Shown here one piece after another: positions 54,774 to 63,881 of a stretch of DNA of 64,000 nt. Below the pieces are notes generated by a model. The model saw only the letters and a program-made list of their open reading frames with translations, made no database searches and was not told where the DNA came from. The stretch is from positions 806,001-870,000 of the forward strand of contig NZ_JANFQP010000001.1 of assembly GCF_024436175.1 (NCBI RefSeq). Reading direction: 5' to 3'. Each line of letters starts with the position of its first letter. Positions within the stretch are counted from its first letter, which is position 1. The stretch is from Kaistella montana (GTDB taxonomy: Bacteria; Bacteroidota; Bacteroidia; Flavobacteriales; Weeksellaceae). A program made the translations under genes and the position numbers.

Positions 54774-55772
54774 TTGAAAAAACTAACTGCCGTTTCAGCA
54801 CTCCTTATTTCAACCGTTTTCTTGGCTCAAGAAGGTAGCAATGTGTACGCTTTTCTCAACACTCCAGTTTCCGCACGACAAGCTGCGTTGGGAGGTGATG
54901 CGGTATCTATTCGGGATTATGATGTGAGTTTTGTGGCAGCGAATCCTGGTTTGATGAATCTGGAACAAGACAAAATGATTTCTCTAAATTACGCTTCTTA
55001 TCTCGCTGATTCAAAATACGGAACGATTAGCTATGTAAAAGATTTGCAAGAAGGACATTTGATTTCATTGAGTGCAAAATACATTGATTATGGAAGGATG
55101 CCGAGAACCGATGAAAGTGGAGTTATTGATGGTGAATTTGGAGCGATGGACGCATCTGTCGGGGTTGGATATGCTTATCAGTTTGAAGAAAACTGGACCG
55201 TTGGAGGAAGCGCCAATTTCGTAAGTTCCAAAATCGACAATTACACTTCGATGGCCGTTGTCGGGAATGCCGGAATTACCTATCATAATAACAAGACGAA
55301 TGAAACTTTGGCCTTAGTTTTCAGAAATTTTGGTTATCAATTTAAAACCTACAATGGAATGCGGGAAAATGTAGCTTTCCGAGTAGATTTGGGCTATACC
55401 AAAATTTTAGAGGAATTCCCTTTGGCATTTACTATTACCGCACACGATCTGCAAAAACTAAATATTTCACAAGATTATAACAACAATGGTCAGGAAATCA
55501 ACTGGACAAGAAAATTTGCTGATCATCTTTCACTCGGTGCAGAACTTTTTCCTCAGCAAGCATTTAACATTCGATTTGGTTACAATATAAAACGCGGAAA
55601 CGAGCTCGCTGTACTGGATCAAAGAAGTTTTGCAGGACTTTCTGCAGGTTTTGGAATTAAAATTTCTTCTTTCCGTTTCGACTATTCTCATGTGAGGTAT
55701 CATAATTCTTCTAATGTGAATATGTTTGGATTGACTTTAGATTTAATCGAAGTTGGCGGAAACCGTCGTTAA
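54774..55772 (+). CDS. porQ: Type IX secretion system protein PorQ
   Basis: PorQ works with PorU, PorV and PorZ in the outer-membrane attachment complex of the type IX secretion system. This 332-residue protein has a signal peptide (MKKLTAVSALLISTVFLAQ) if started at TTG 54774, then YAFLNTPVSARQAALGGDAV and VSFVAANPGLMNLEQDKMIS, hallmarks of PorQ/PorV-like barrels. The ATG at 54651 would add 41 residues across the promoter and spoil the signal peptide. The neighbour cmk is conserved beside porQ in other Bacteroidota. No other type IX gene is in the window. Confidence 0.88.
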   Translation: MKKLTAVSALLISTVFLAQEGSNVYAFLNTPVSARQAALGGDAVSIRDYDVSFVAANPGLMNLEQDKMISLNYASYLADSKYGTISYVKDLQEGHLISLSAKYIDYGRMPRTDESGVIDGEFGAMDASVGVGYAYQFEENWTVGGSANFVSSKIDNYTSMAVVGNAGITYHNNKTNETLALVFRNFGYQFKTYNGMRENVAFRVDLGYTKILEEFPLAFTITAHDLQKLNISQDYNNNGQEINWTRKFADHLSLGAELFPQQAFNIRFGYNIKRGNELAVLDQRSFAGLSAGFGIKISSFRFDYSHVRYHNSSNVNMFGLTLDLIEVGGNRR

Positions 55773-55845
55773 AATACAATTCAAAATTATTTTTTTTCCT
55801 TTTTAATCATTTCTCAAATTCAAAAAAATTGATGAAATTTGCGGT

Positions 55846-56514
55846 ATGAGAAAACCCGTAATCGCCATTGATGGCTATTCATCTACCGGAAAAAGTTCAA
55901 TCTCCAAAGTCATCGCCAAAAAACTCGGGCTGATTCACATGGATACCGGCGCGCTTTACAGAGGCGTTACCTTCTTCGCAATCAACGAATGCTCCGACGA
56001 AAACGGAAAAATTGATCTAGAAAAACTCTTCAAAAAATTGAATGACATTCATCTCGAATTCAAGAAAATTGATGAAGAACTAATTCTGTTTCTCAATGGA
56101 AACGATATTTCTAAAGAAATCCGAACCAACGAAGTTTCTGGAAATGTAAGTCTAATTGCCTGCCAAAAAGAGGTGCGCGATTATTTGATGGAAACCCAAC
56201 GTTCGATTGCCCAAAAAGGTGGCGTAATCATGGATGGAAGAGATATCGGAACCGTAGTTCTACCCGATGCTGATTACAAATTTTTTCTTACCGCAAGTAT
56301 TGATGAACGTACGAAAAGACGTTTTCTGGAATTGCAAAGTTTAGGAATTGAAAACAGCGAAACCGAAGTAAGAGAAAACCTGATTTCCCGTGATAAAATT
56401 GACAGTGAAAGAGCAGTCGCTCCTTTAAAAAAAGCAGACGATGCAATCTTGGTAGATAACTCCAAAATGACCAAAGAGGAAACAATTGATTATATCCTTT
56501 CCTTCATTTCTTAA
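55846..56514 (+). CDS. cmk: Cytidylate kinase
   Basis: This kinase phosphorylates CMP and dCMP. The 222 residues begin MRKPVIAIDGYSSTGKSSIS (P-loop GYSSTGKS, where the first Gly is usually followed by P/T), with DTGALYRGVTFFAI, the CMP-binding insert (about 60-130), GRDIGTVVLPDADYKFFLTA and RDKIDSERAVAPLKKADDAI. Length matches. It follows the porQ-like gene and precedes the YtxH cluster. The -7-like GAAATTTG just upstream of the ATG is a weak match to TAnnTTTG and may give a short leader. Confidence 0.95.
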   Translation: MRKPVIAIDGYSSTGKSSISKVIAKKLGLIHMDTGALYRGVTFFAINECSDENGKIDLEKLFKKLNDIHLEFKKIDEELILFLNGNDISKEIRTNEVSGNVSLIACQKEVRDYLMETQRSIAQKGGVIMDGRDIGTVVLPDADYKFFLTASIDERTKRRFLELQSLGIENSETEVRENLISRDKIDSERAVAPLKKADDAILVDNSKMTKEETIDYILSFIS

Positions 56515-56549
56515 ATTTAACAAAAATTTAAGACTGACATAATTTTCTT

Positions 56550-56565
56550 TGGTATGTAAATTGCA
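56550..56565 (+). promoter_or_regulatory. Sigma-54-type promoter of the YtxH operon
   Basis: TGGTATG-TAAA-TTGCA has GG at 56551-56552 and GC at 56563-56564 with exactly 10 bases between, differing from TGGCACG-N4-TTGCA at two positions. Transcription would start near 56576, about 52 bases before the YtxH start. No TAnnTTTG element lies close by. Confidence 0.6.
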
Positions 56566-56627
56566 ACTTTAGAGAGAGTTGAAAAAAAACACATTACAAA
56601 ATTTATTAACTATTAAAAATTATCAAA

Positions 56628-57011
56628 ATGTCTAAAAAAGGAAATAATGCAGCAGGAGTTTTAGCGGGTTTACTTGCAGGTGCTGCAGCTGGAGTAGTTT
56701 TAGGAATGCTTTACGCTCCAGAAGAAGGTAAAGAAACCAGAAAAAAAATTAAAACCAAAGCCAACGACCTAAAAGATCAGGCTGCCGATCAGTACGGAAA
56801 GGTATCTGAAAAAGCAAAAGAACAATTTCAGGAAGTATCTGGAAAAGTAAAAGATCAGTATGGTACCATTTCTTCTCAAGTAAAAGAAACTGCTGAAAAA
56901 GTAGTATCTTCTGTAAAAGAAGGATATGATAAATACAAAGATCAAGCAATCGCAAAAACAACAGAAGTTGTAAAAGATGTAGAAAACGAATTAGACGGAT
57001 TGAAATCTTAA
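56628..57011 (+). CDS. YtxH domain protein
   Basis: This 127-residue protein has one N-terminal membrane segment with glycine/alanine packing (AGVLAGLLAGAAAGVVLGML, residues 9-28), then YAPEEGKETRKKIKTKAND, the YtxH signature. The rest is an amphipathic charged helix with repeats of about 11 residues (QYGKVSEKAKEQFQEVSGKV and similar), as in LEA-like or apolipoprotein-like proteins. YtxH proteins are linked with general stress. It is first of three small genes probably read from a sigma-54-type promoter. Its own function is unknown. Confidence 0.85.
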   Translation: MSKKGNNAAGVLAGLLAGAAAGVVLGMLYAPEEGKETRKKIKTKANDLKDQAADQYGKVSEKAKEQFQEVSGKVKDQYGTISSQVKETAEKVVSSVKEGYDKYKDQAIAKTTEVVKDVENELDGLKS

Positions 57012-57035
57012 GTTTCCGTTTTATTCAATAAAATA

Positions 57036-57067
57036 AAAAGGAACTTTCTCTTAAGTTCCTTTTTTTG
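57036..57067 (+). terminator. Intrinsic terminator after the YtxH gene
   Basis: AAAAGGAACTT and AAGTTCCTTTT pair around TCTCTT, followed by a T run. It may be partial, as the next small gene follows closely without a clear promoter. Confidence 0.8.
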
Positions 57068-57086
57068 TAACTTTAAAAAAAATATT

Positions 57087-57395
57087 ATGCTCGACCTTGT
57101 AAAAGAATATGCATCAAAAAGATTAGACCTCCTGAAAATGGAAGCCGCAGAGAAATCTTCTGTAACCGCAGGAACCCTTACCTTTCTGATAATGGCCGCT
57201 ATCGCAGGTTTTTTCTTTATTGTATTACTCAATATTGGTCTTGGATTACTTATAGGATCCTATCTAGGAAACTACGCATACGGATTACTCATCATGTCGG
57301 GATTTTACCTTCTGCTTCTTCTTATTGTAATCTTCACGAGAAAAAATATTAAAAATACCATCGCCAATAAGATTATTAAATCATTAAACGACTAA
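57087..57395 (+). CDS. Holin-X (phage-holin-III-like) membrane protein
   Basis: This 102-residue protein has an amphipathic N-terminus (LDLVKEYASKRLDLLKMEAA) and two to three membrane segments (LTFLIMAAIAGFFFIVLLNI, GLGLLIGSYLGNYAYGLLIM and YLLLLLIVIFT). The ExxRLxLLKxE start and helical arrangement resemble putative Actinobacteria-type Holin-X proteins, which in Bacteroidota are normal chromosomal envelope proteins beside YtxH. No phage genes are nearby. It is followed by a related small protein gene with a 3-base gap. Confidence 0.75.
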   Translation: MLDLVKEYASKRLDLLKMEAAEKSSVTAGTLTFLIMAAIAGFFFIVLLNIGLGLLIGSYLGNYAYGLLIMSGFYLLLLLIVIFTRKNIKNTIANKIIKSLND

Positions 57396-57398
57396 ATT

Positions 57399-57896
57399 AT
57401 GGGATCGAAATACAGCAGCCTGGAAGAACTCCGTAGAAAAAAAGCACTTCTGAAACAAGAAGTAGCTGAGATAGAGGATCTGATTACTTTCGACAATGCC
57501 AAGGAAAGTTTAAGCGCATTCACCAACGGTTTTACTGACAAATTTCTAAAAGAAGAAACCAAACCCGATGGCGAGAAAACAATTGCGATCAACACCAACG
57601 AAATTGTAAAAGAATTCTCGAACAGCGTGAAAGATAAAGTGCTCAACCGTAATTCTGTATATGGTTTTGCCAAAAGCGATGCAGGAATGAGTTTGGTAGA
57701 AAACGCTTTGAAAATTGGAGCCGTTTCTTTTGTCGGAAATTATGCAAAAAAAAGCCTCTACAACAGCAGTTGGAAGAAAAAAATAATTGGTTTGGCGCTT
57801 ATTTATTTAGCTCCTATCGCCTTAAGATTTATCCGACAAAAACTGGAAAATTACCAAAGAAATAAAACCGCCTCAAGTTTGGAGCAATTGATATAA
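57399..57896 (+). CDS. Conserved small-operon protein of unknown function
   Basis: This 165-residue protein begins with a coiled-coil region (SSLEELRRKKALLKQEVAEI, residues 6-25), carries a low-complexity Lys/Asn-rich middle, and has a hydrophobic stretch near the C-terminus (IIGLALIYLAPIALRFI, near 131-147), so it is probably membrane-anchored at the tail. I do not recognise a family. It lies 3 bases downstream of the holin-like gene and is therefore cotranscribed; with the YtxH protein it forms a membrane-stress-like set by association only. Confidence 0.7.
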   Translation: MGSKYSSLEELRRKKALLKQEVAEIEDLITFDNAKESLSAFTNGFTDKFLKEETKPDGEKTIAINTNEIVKEFSNSVKDKVLNRNSVYGFAKSDAGMSLVENALKIGAVSFVGNYAKKSLYNSSWKKKIIGLALIYLAPIALRFIRQKLENYQRNKTASSLEQLI

Positions 57897-57900
57897 ACTC

Positions 57901-57926
57901 AAACCGCAATAAAGCGGTTTTTTTTA
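57901..57926. terminator. Bidirectional terminator
   Basis: AAACCGC and GCGGTTT pair around AATAAA, followed by eight T on the plus strand. It lies between the small-protein operon and the methyltransferase gene. Confidence 0.8.
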
Positions 57927-58652
57927 TTTTTCAGAAAAAATTTGTCCCAGAATAATTCCCGCTGCCATCGAAACATTCAAACTTTCCGTAGATTTCGATT
58001 TTCCAAATCTTGGAATCGTTATTTTATGAGTTAAAAGTTGTTCAATATTCGGACGGATTCCGTTTCCTTCATTTCCGAAAATTAAATTAAACTTTTCAGG
58101 GAAATCAAACTGATAAAAATTTTCACCATCCATATCGGTTCCGATAATTGCAGCGCCGGAATTTTGAAGGTAATTTTCAATATTTTGATAATTGATATTG
58201 ACGCGGAGAAAAGATCCCATACTTGCTTGAATCACTTTCGGATTATAAAAATCCACCGTGTCTTCGCTACAAATGATCTGCTCAATTCCGAACCAATCGG
58301 CAAGCCGAATGATGGTTCCCAAATTCCCGGGATCCTGAATTCCATCTAAAATCAATTGCACAGGAACATCTTGAGAAAAAACAGGCTCGAGAAGCTCACA
58401 AACCGCCACGGAATCTTTCGGATGCTGCAAAAAACTTATTTTTTTAAGTTCATTTGGCGTAATTTCTGTAGTGCTAATTTCTTTAATGCCCAATTCGCTG
58501 GGATTCACAGAGAATATTTCACTGATTTTGTAGCGAGAAAGGGGAATTTCTTTGATGGTTTTATTACCTTCAACCAAAAACAAATTGTATTTTTGTCTGA
58601 ACTTCTTTTTGTCTAAAGACTGTAAAATTTTTATTTTATGAGCCGTAAGCAT
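57924..58652 (-). CDS. SpoU/TrmH-type RNA 2'-O-methyltransferase
   Basis: This 242-residue SPOUT methyltransferase has an N-terminal substrate-binding domain (KILQSLDKKKFRQKYNLFLV) and a knotted C-terminal domain: LILDGIQDPGNLGTIIRLAD (motif 1), FGNEGNGIR (motif 2) and IPRFGKSKSTESLNVSMAAG (motif 3). These are TrmH-family motifs. The RNA target (23S rRNA or tRNA) is not clear. Its start at 58652 overlaps the divergent tamL start by 15 bases. The start MLTAHKIKILQSL is the usual N-terminus. Confidence 0.9.
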   Translation of the reverse strand: MLTAHKIKILQSLDKKKFRQKYNLFLVEGNKTIKEIPLSRYKISEIFSVNPSELGIKEISTTEITPNELKKISFLQHPKDSVAVCELLEPVFSQDVPVQLILDGIQDPGNLGTIIRLADWFGIEQIICSEDTVDFYNPKVIQASMGSFLRVNINYQNIENYLQNSGAAIIGTDMDGENFYQFDFPEKFNLIFGNEGNGIRPNIEQLLTHKITIPRFGKSKSTESLNVSMAAGIILGQIFSEK

Positions 58653-61214
58653 ATATCAAAATATTTTCAAAAGTATTACTTATTTTTCGCTTCTGCAATT
58701 ACCATAGGATTTCTCTATGCCTGCAGCACCACAAAAAAAGTCCCTGATGGCGAATTTTTACTTACCAAAAATACTTTCCGATTTGAAGACGGTAAAATTC
58801 ATGAAGATGAAGTTCCCAATTATGTAAGCCAAAAACCCAATAAAAAACAGCTTTTTCTTTTCCCTGTCGGACTATGGATGTATAATACTACGAATCCGAA
58901 ATACGATTCAATCTTGAATGAATATATGACTTATCCGTCGGAGATGAGAAATCAGAATTTGCGGGATTCGCTTTTCATCAAATACAATCATCCTGAATAT
59001 GTAGGAAAAGGTCTTTTTTATGAAAGATTTATGCATAATATTGGTCAGCCACCGGTAATTTTAGATCAGGGAAAAACTGAAACTAGCGCCAACTCAATCC
59101 GAAAATTCTTTGTATTTAAAGGATATTGGGATGCAGATGTAAAATTCAGTCACGATTTAGATTCAGCTTCAAAAAAAGCTCAGGTAAATTATTTAATCAC
59201 TCATAAAGATCCTACTTATATCAGCGATTATTACTACAACATTCCCGATCCGGCGATCAAAAGTATCTACGAAGAAGATTTATCTAAAAGTTTGGTGAAA
59301 GGAAAAGAAATTCTGGACCAAAGTGTTCTGGAAAAAGAGGTGAAAAGATTAAGCGATCTGATGAAAGACCGTGGTTATTATAAATTCAACTCGACCAACG
59401 AAGAAATTTATTTCACCGCAGACACTTTGCAAAGCAGAAAACAGGTTCCGCTTACCATGGACATCCATAGCGATTCCTTGGACACACCGTATCGAATTAC
59501 CACGATTGGTGATATCAAAGTTCATTATATCGAAAAATTATCCGATACTTTAGAAACTGCGAAGGATTCGCTTTTAGGAATTAATTTCTACAAACTCGAC
59601 GATCAGTATAAAACAATGTCACTTTGGCGACCAATTATTTTGAAAAAAGGCGATGTTTATCAGCAGCGAAATCTCGATCTTACGAAAAGAAACTTTGCTT
59701 CGATGAACAATTTCAATATTTTGAAGTATAACGAAACCCTTCGCAAAGATAACGACAGTATTTTGGATGTGAGTTATTACCTTGCTCCACTTGCGAAATA
59801 CGATTTCAAAGTAGCTACTGACATCAATTATTCTCAAATTCTCAACTTTGGAGTCTCTCCATCGGTTGATCTTACGACGAGAAATATTTTTGGCGGCGCA
59901 GAAAACCTTACCACAAGTATTTCCGGAATTTTCGGATCGGTTGTCAATACAAAAGATGATACCAAGCGAAGTTTAGCATACGAAATCTCTGCACAAGCTT
60001 CGTTAAATTTCCCTAGACTTCTGCTGCCATTCCAATCCTGGAAGGTGATTCCCAAACGCTACTCTCCTACTTCGTCTATCGTTTTGGGAACTTCGGTTCA
60101 AGACAATATTGGATTGGGAAGAATTGGTTTTAATGCTGGTTTAAATTATTTTGCCAATGTAAATGATATCGTTTCGCATCGATTGACACTTTTCAACAGT
60201 CAGCTGAGTTTAACTCGAAACAAGGACCGTTACTACGATTTCTTTCCGAACGATCGTTTGGCAGTAAATGATGTTCATCAAATTTATTTCCAGTCGCATC
60301 CTGAATTACAAACCCAGTTGAATAATGGCGAAATTAGCTTCGATGATGTTTCTGCTACCATCAACCAAGATGCCAGTTTCCAACAAAGCTTAAATCCTGA
60401 ACAGCAAAACAAATATTCCACTTTCCTACAGTCATTGATTAATAAAGATCGCCAAACTCAGGATGTTTTGATTTCATCATTAATTTATAATTTTATTTAT
60501 AACGAAATCGGAAAAAAAGACCGTCCGAATCCTTTTTATTTCAATGCAAAATTTGAGTCAGCCGGAAATATTTTCAGCATCTTCAACGCGTCAGAAAAGC
60601 AAACAGGAGTTGTCTCCGGAACTTCAAAGAAAATTTTCGATATCCCTTATTCTCAATTTGTGAAATTCGATTTTGATGTAAGAAAATATTTTAGTTTTTT
60701 CAATGACAAACATACTTTGGCGCTACGCCAATTCATCGGAATCGGAATTCCTTATGGAAATTCTTCTACAATGCCGTTCGTGAGATCTTATTTCAATGGT
60801 GGATCCAATGATATTCGGGCGTGGAGAGTTTACGGCGGTTTAGGACCTGCAGATTCGCAATTGGACGAAAAAGTTCGCTCTTATATTATGGATAATTTAA
60901 AACTCACCACCAATATCGAGTACCGAATGCCGTTTACCAAAATGTTTGAAGGCGCTGCTTTTGTCGATGCCGGAAACATTTGGAGTTTGAAAGACAATGG
61001 CTTTGGTGACGAATTTAAATTCAATAAATTCCTCTCTCAAATGGGAGTTGGAACTGGTATCGGTTTAAGGATAAATGTGGCCTACATCACCCTTCGTTTG
61101 GATGCTGCTTATAAAGTATATGATCCCAATAAACCTATTGGTGATCGATGGGTCATTCAAAAATGGCAACCTTTGAAACCGGTTCTCAATTTTGCCTTTG
61201 GTTATCCTTTTTAA
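58638..61214 (+). CDS. tamL: Translocation and assembly module lipoprotein TamL
   Basis: This 858-residue BamA-superfamily protein of Bacteroidota has a lipoprotein signal with the lipobox LYAC near residue 29, several POTRA-like domains (about 30-400, with VPDGEFLLTKNTFRFEDGKI and GKGLFYERFMHNIGQPPVIL) and a C-terminal Omp85 barrel; FVRSYFNGGSNDIRAWRVYG is the conserved Omp85 region, and VLNFAFGYPF ends with the terminal Phe. It is thought to pair with TamB in delivery of outer-membrane lipids or proteins. TamB is not in the window. Confidence 0.88.
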   Translation: MSRKHISKYFQKYYLFFASAITIGFLYACSTTKKVPDGEFLLTKNTFRFEDGKIHEDEVPNYVSQKPNKKQLFLFPVGLWMYNTTNPKYDSILNEYMTYPSEMRNQNLRDSLFIKYNHPEYVGKGLFYERFMHNIGQPPVILDQGKTETSANSIRKFFVFKGYWDADVKFSHDLDSASKKAQVNYLITHKDPTYISDYYYNIPDPAIKSIYEEDLSKSLVKGKEILDQSVLEKEVKRLSDLMKDRGYYKFNSTNEEIYFTADTLQSRKQVPLTMDIHSDSLDTPYRITTIGDIKVHYIEKLSDTLETAKDSLLGINFYKLDDQYKTMSLWRPIILKKGDVYQQRNLDLTKRNFASMNNFNILKYNETLRKDNDSILDVSYYLAPLAKYDFKVATDINYSQILNFGVSPSVDLTTRNIFGGAENLTTSISGIFGSVVNTKDDTKRSLAYEISAQASLNFPRLLLPFQSWKVIPKRYSPTSSIVLGTSVQDNIGLGRIGFNAGLNYFANVNDIVSHRLTLFNSQLSLTRNKDRYYDFFPNDRLAVNDVHQIYFQSHPELQTQLNNGEISFDDVSATINQDASFQQSLNPEQQNKYSTFLQSLINKDRQTQDVLISSLIYNFIYNEIGKKDRPNPFYFNAKFESAGNIFSIFNASEKQTGVVSGTSKKIFDIPYSQFVKFDFDVRKYFSFFNDKHTLALRQFIGIGIPYGNSSTMPFVRSYFNGGSNDIRAWRVYGGLGPADSQLDEKVRSYIMDNLKLTTNIEYRMPFTKMFEGAAFVDAGNIWSLKDNGFGDEFKFNKFLSQMGVGTGIGLRINVAYITLRLDAAYKVYDPNKPIGDRWVIQKWQPLKPVLNFAFGYPF

Positions 61215-61218
61215 TGAT

Positions 61219-61257
61219 AAAAAACCGTCTCACAGCATGTTGAGACGGTTTTTTTTA
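61219..61257. terminator. Bidirectional terminator between tamL and parC
   Basis: AAAAACCGTCTCA and TGAGACGGTTTTT pair around a 7-base loop, with A and T tracts on both sides. Confidence 0.9.
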
Positions 61258-61271
61258 AATTCTACTCCAAT

Positions 61272-63881
61272 TTATTCTCCGAAATCAAAAAGTTCACCGA
61301 TGGTTCCTTCTTCTGGGAAATCTTCGTCCTTCACATCTTGGTCAATAAAACTAATGTGTCCCTCGGTAGATTCCACCGAATCGAAACCTTCATTGATTTC
61401 TTCTTCCGGTTCCGGAATGGTGATGTTGATGCTTTTCACCTTATTTTTGGTCAATTGATTTCCGATGGCTTTGATGCCTTTCACAGCGATAAATTCGTCG
61501 GTTGTAATTGTTTCCGGGTCTTTCACTTTATCTTTTTCTTTCGCAAAAACGAGTTCCAAAGTAGAATTATTGGCCACTACCACATTTTCTATAAAAGACT
61601 TCGGATGATCGGAAGGCATAAAATGCTGAACATTCGTCGTATTATCGAGCAAAAATCGTTTGATGAAATAAATTTGTTTTTCGCCATCAAAATAAATACA
61701 AATTATCGGCTGTTCCGGTTTCCATTTTTCGAGGATCAAATATTCATCATCAAAGCGGTTCATCAAATCAAATGAAACCAATTTCGCTTCTCCCTGAGAA
61801 TTGATGGTCAAAATTTTATCATCTCCTTTGAAACTTCCAAGCAAAGTTCCTCTTGCATCAGCATTTAAACGTCTCACGGTATCATCAAACCAGATTTTTC
61901 GAGGCGCCAAAGTGGAATGACCCTCTTCTTTTAAATCCACTTTTTTCACTGCATATTTCGTCACCAAATTTCCTTTGGAATCTCGACCTTTAATAGCAAG
62001 ATCGGAGAAATCGATTTCAATTTTGTTCTTTCTAACTCTTGCGTTGGGTTTCAATAAAACAGTTACCAATTCCGCTTCACCATTTGGATTGGCAGAAAAA
62101 TAAAGCATTTCCGAACCCTTCTTGTCGGAAGCCAATTTGTAATCCGTATTTCGGGTTACTCCAGTTACAGAAAAGCGTTTCATATAATACGGTCCAGAGC
62201 TTCCTTCGCGGTAAATCATGTTGTAAACCGTGCGTTTATCGTTCTTTTTCCAAACGGCAACATGCACAATATTTTTTCCGATAAAGGTTTTGGCTTCTAC
62301 TTTCACGACTTTCATCGTTCCATCTTTTTGGAAAGTAATGATGTCGTCGATATCCGAACAATCAAACAAATACTGGTCTTTTTTCAATGAAGTTCCAATG
62401 AAACCTTCCTCGAAATTAGCATAAAATTTTTCGTTCGCCACCGCAACTTTCGTCGCATCAATGGTATCGAAAACGCGCAATTCGGTTTTTCGCTCTTTAC
62501 CTTTACCGTATTTTTTTTGAATATTAGTGTAATAATCTATCGCATAAGCAATTAGATTCTCCAAATGGTATTTTACCTGCTCTATTTTTCCTTCAAGAGC
62601 GAGGATATTTTCTTTAAATTTATCAAGATCGAAACGGGAAATTCTTTTAATTCTAATCTCCGTCAATCTCAAAATATCTTCTTCGGTTACGGCACGAAGC
62701 AAATGTTTGGTATGCGGTTTTAGACCTTTATCAATGGTCGCAATCACTTCTTCCCAAGATTTTACCTCTTCGATGTCGTGGTAAATTCTATTCTCGATGA
62801 AAATACGTTCCAATGAAGCAAAATGCCAGTTTTCCAGTAACTCATGAAGTTCAATTTCAAGCTCTTTTTTAAGCAAAGAAACGGTGTGATTGGTATTTCT
62901 TCTAAGGATTTCAGAAACCGTCAAAAATTCAGGTTTATCGCCAACAATCACGCATGCATTCGGAGAAATCGGGATTTCACAATCGGTGAAAGCATACAGT
63001 GCATCAATGGTTTTATCGGGAGAAACATCGTTGGTAAGGTGAATATTGATTTCTACCGTATCCGAAGTATTATCCTCGATTTTTTTGATCTTTATTTTCC
63101 CTTTCTCATTGGCTTTGATAATCGAATCAATGAGGTCGCCGGTATTTTTACCAAACGGAAGTTCAGTGATGCAAAGGATATTTTTATCTTTATGAACAAT
63201 TCTTGCTCTCGCTCGAATTCTTCCACCTCTTTCGCCGTCGTTGTAATTGGAAACATCGAGCATTCCACCGGTGATGAAATCGGGGAAAAGTTCGAATTTT
63301 TTACCTTTTAAATGTGCGATGGAAGCATTAATTAGTTCATTGAAATTATGAGGCATAATTTTCGTGGAAAGTCCAACGCCAATTCCTTCCACGCCGGAAG
63401 CAAGTAATAATGGAAATTTTACGGGAAGATCGACCGGTTCATTGTTTCGTCCGTCATAAGATTTAGACCAATGTGTGGTTTTCGGATTGAAAACAACTTC
63501 CAAAGCGAAAGGCGTCAATCTTGCCTCGATGTATCTCGCTGCAGCGGCAGAATCTCCGGTGTAGATATTTCCCCAGTTTCCTTGAGTATCGATGAGAAGT
63601 TCCTTTTGCCCGATTTGTACCATAGCATCGGTAATTGAAGCGTCACCATGCGGGTGATATTTCATGGTATTCCCTACGATATTGGCCACTTTATTGTAGC
63701 GCCCGTCTTCCAACTCGCGCATGGAATGCATAATTCTGCGCTGAACCGGTTTGAAACCATCAAAAATAGAAGGAATCGCCCGATCCAAAATAACGTAGGA
63801 GGCGTAATCTAAAAACCAATCTTTATAAAGGCCGGAAACTTTTTTCAGTGATTCTTCGTGGTGATTTTCTTGTTCTTCCAT
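61272..63881 (-). CDS. parC: DNA topoisomerase IV subunit A
   Basis: This 869-residue subunit cuts and rejoins DNA to unlink chromosomes. The active Tyr117 is in SAAAARYIEARLTP; the quinolone pocket reads KYHPHGDASITDAM, with Ala81 where E. coli has Ser80 and Asp85 where it has Glu84. I take the ATG at 63881; the in-frame TTG just upstream is less likely. The GyrA-box-like C-terminal wheel (residues about 490-800) follows, with a long acidic tail (EINEGFDSVESTEGHISFID), typical for Flavobacteriia. It starts one base inside the preceding gene's stop codon. Its parE partner is not in the window. Confidence 0.93.
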   Translation of the reverse strand: MEEQENHHEESLKKVSGLYKDWFLDYASYVILDRAIPSIFDGFKPVQRRIMHSMRELEDGRYNKVANIVGNTMKYHPHGDASITDAMVQIGQKELLIDTQGNWGNIYTGDSAAAARYIEARLTPFALEVVFNPKTTHWSKSYDGRNNEPVDLPVKFPLLLASGVEGIGVGLSTKIMPHNFNELINASIAHLKGKKFELFPDFITGGMLDVSNYNDGERGGRIRARARIVHKDKNILCITELPFGKNTGDLIDSIIKANEKGKIKIKKIEDNTSDTVEINIHLTNDVSPDKTIDALYAFTDCEIPISPNACVIVGDKPEFLTVSEILRRNTNHTVSLLKKELEIELHELLENWHFASLERIFIENRIYHDIEEVKSWEEVIATIDKGLKPHTKHLLRAVTEEDILRLTEIRIKRISRFDLDKFKENILALEGKIEQVKYHLENLIAYAIDYYTNIQKKYGKGKERKTELRVFDTIDATKVAVANEKFYANFEEGFIGTSLKKDQYLFDCSDIDDIITFQKDGTMKVVKVEAKTFIGKNIVHVAVWKKNDKRTVYNMIYREGSSGPYYMKRFSVTGVTRNTDYKLASDKKGSEMLYFSANPNGEAELVTVLLKPNARVRKNKIEIDFSDLAIKGRDSKGNLVTKYAVKKVDLKEEGHSTLAPRKIWFDDTVRRLNADARGTLLGSFKGDDKILTINSQGEAKLVSFDLMNRFDDEYLILEKWKPEQPIICIYFDGEKQIYFIKRFLLDNTTNVQHFMPSDHPKSFIENVVVANNSTLELVFAKEKDKVKDPETITTDEFIAVKGIKAIGNQLTKNKVKSINITIPEPEEEINEGFDSVESTEGHISFIDQDVKDEDFPEEGTIGELFDFGE

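Noticed and set aside
57087-57395. Holin-like gene as a sign of a prophage
   Set aside because: No phage structural, lysis or integrase gene is nearby; the YtxH/holin-like pairing is usual for Bacteroidota chromosomes.
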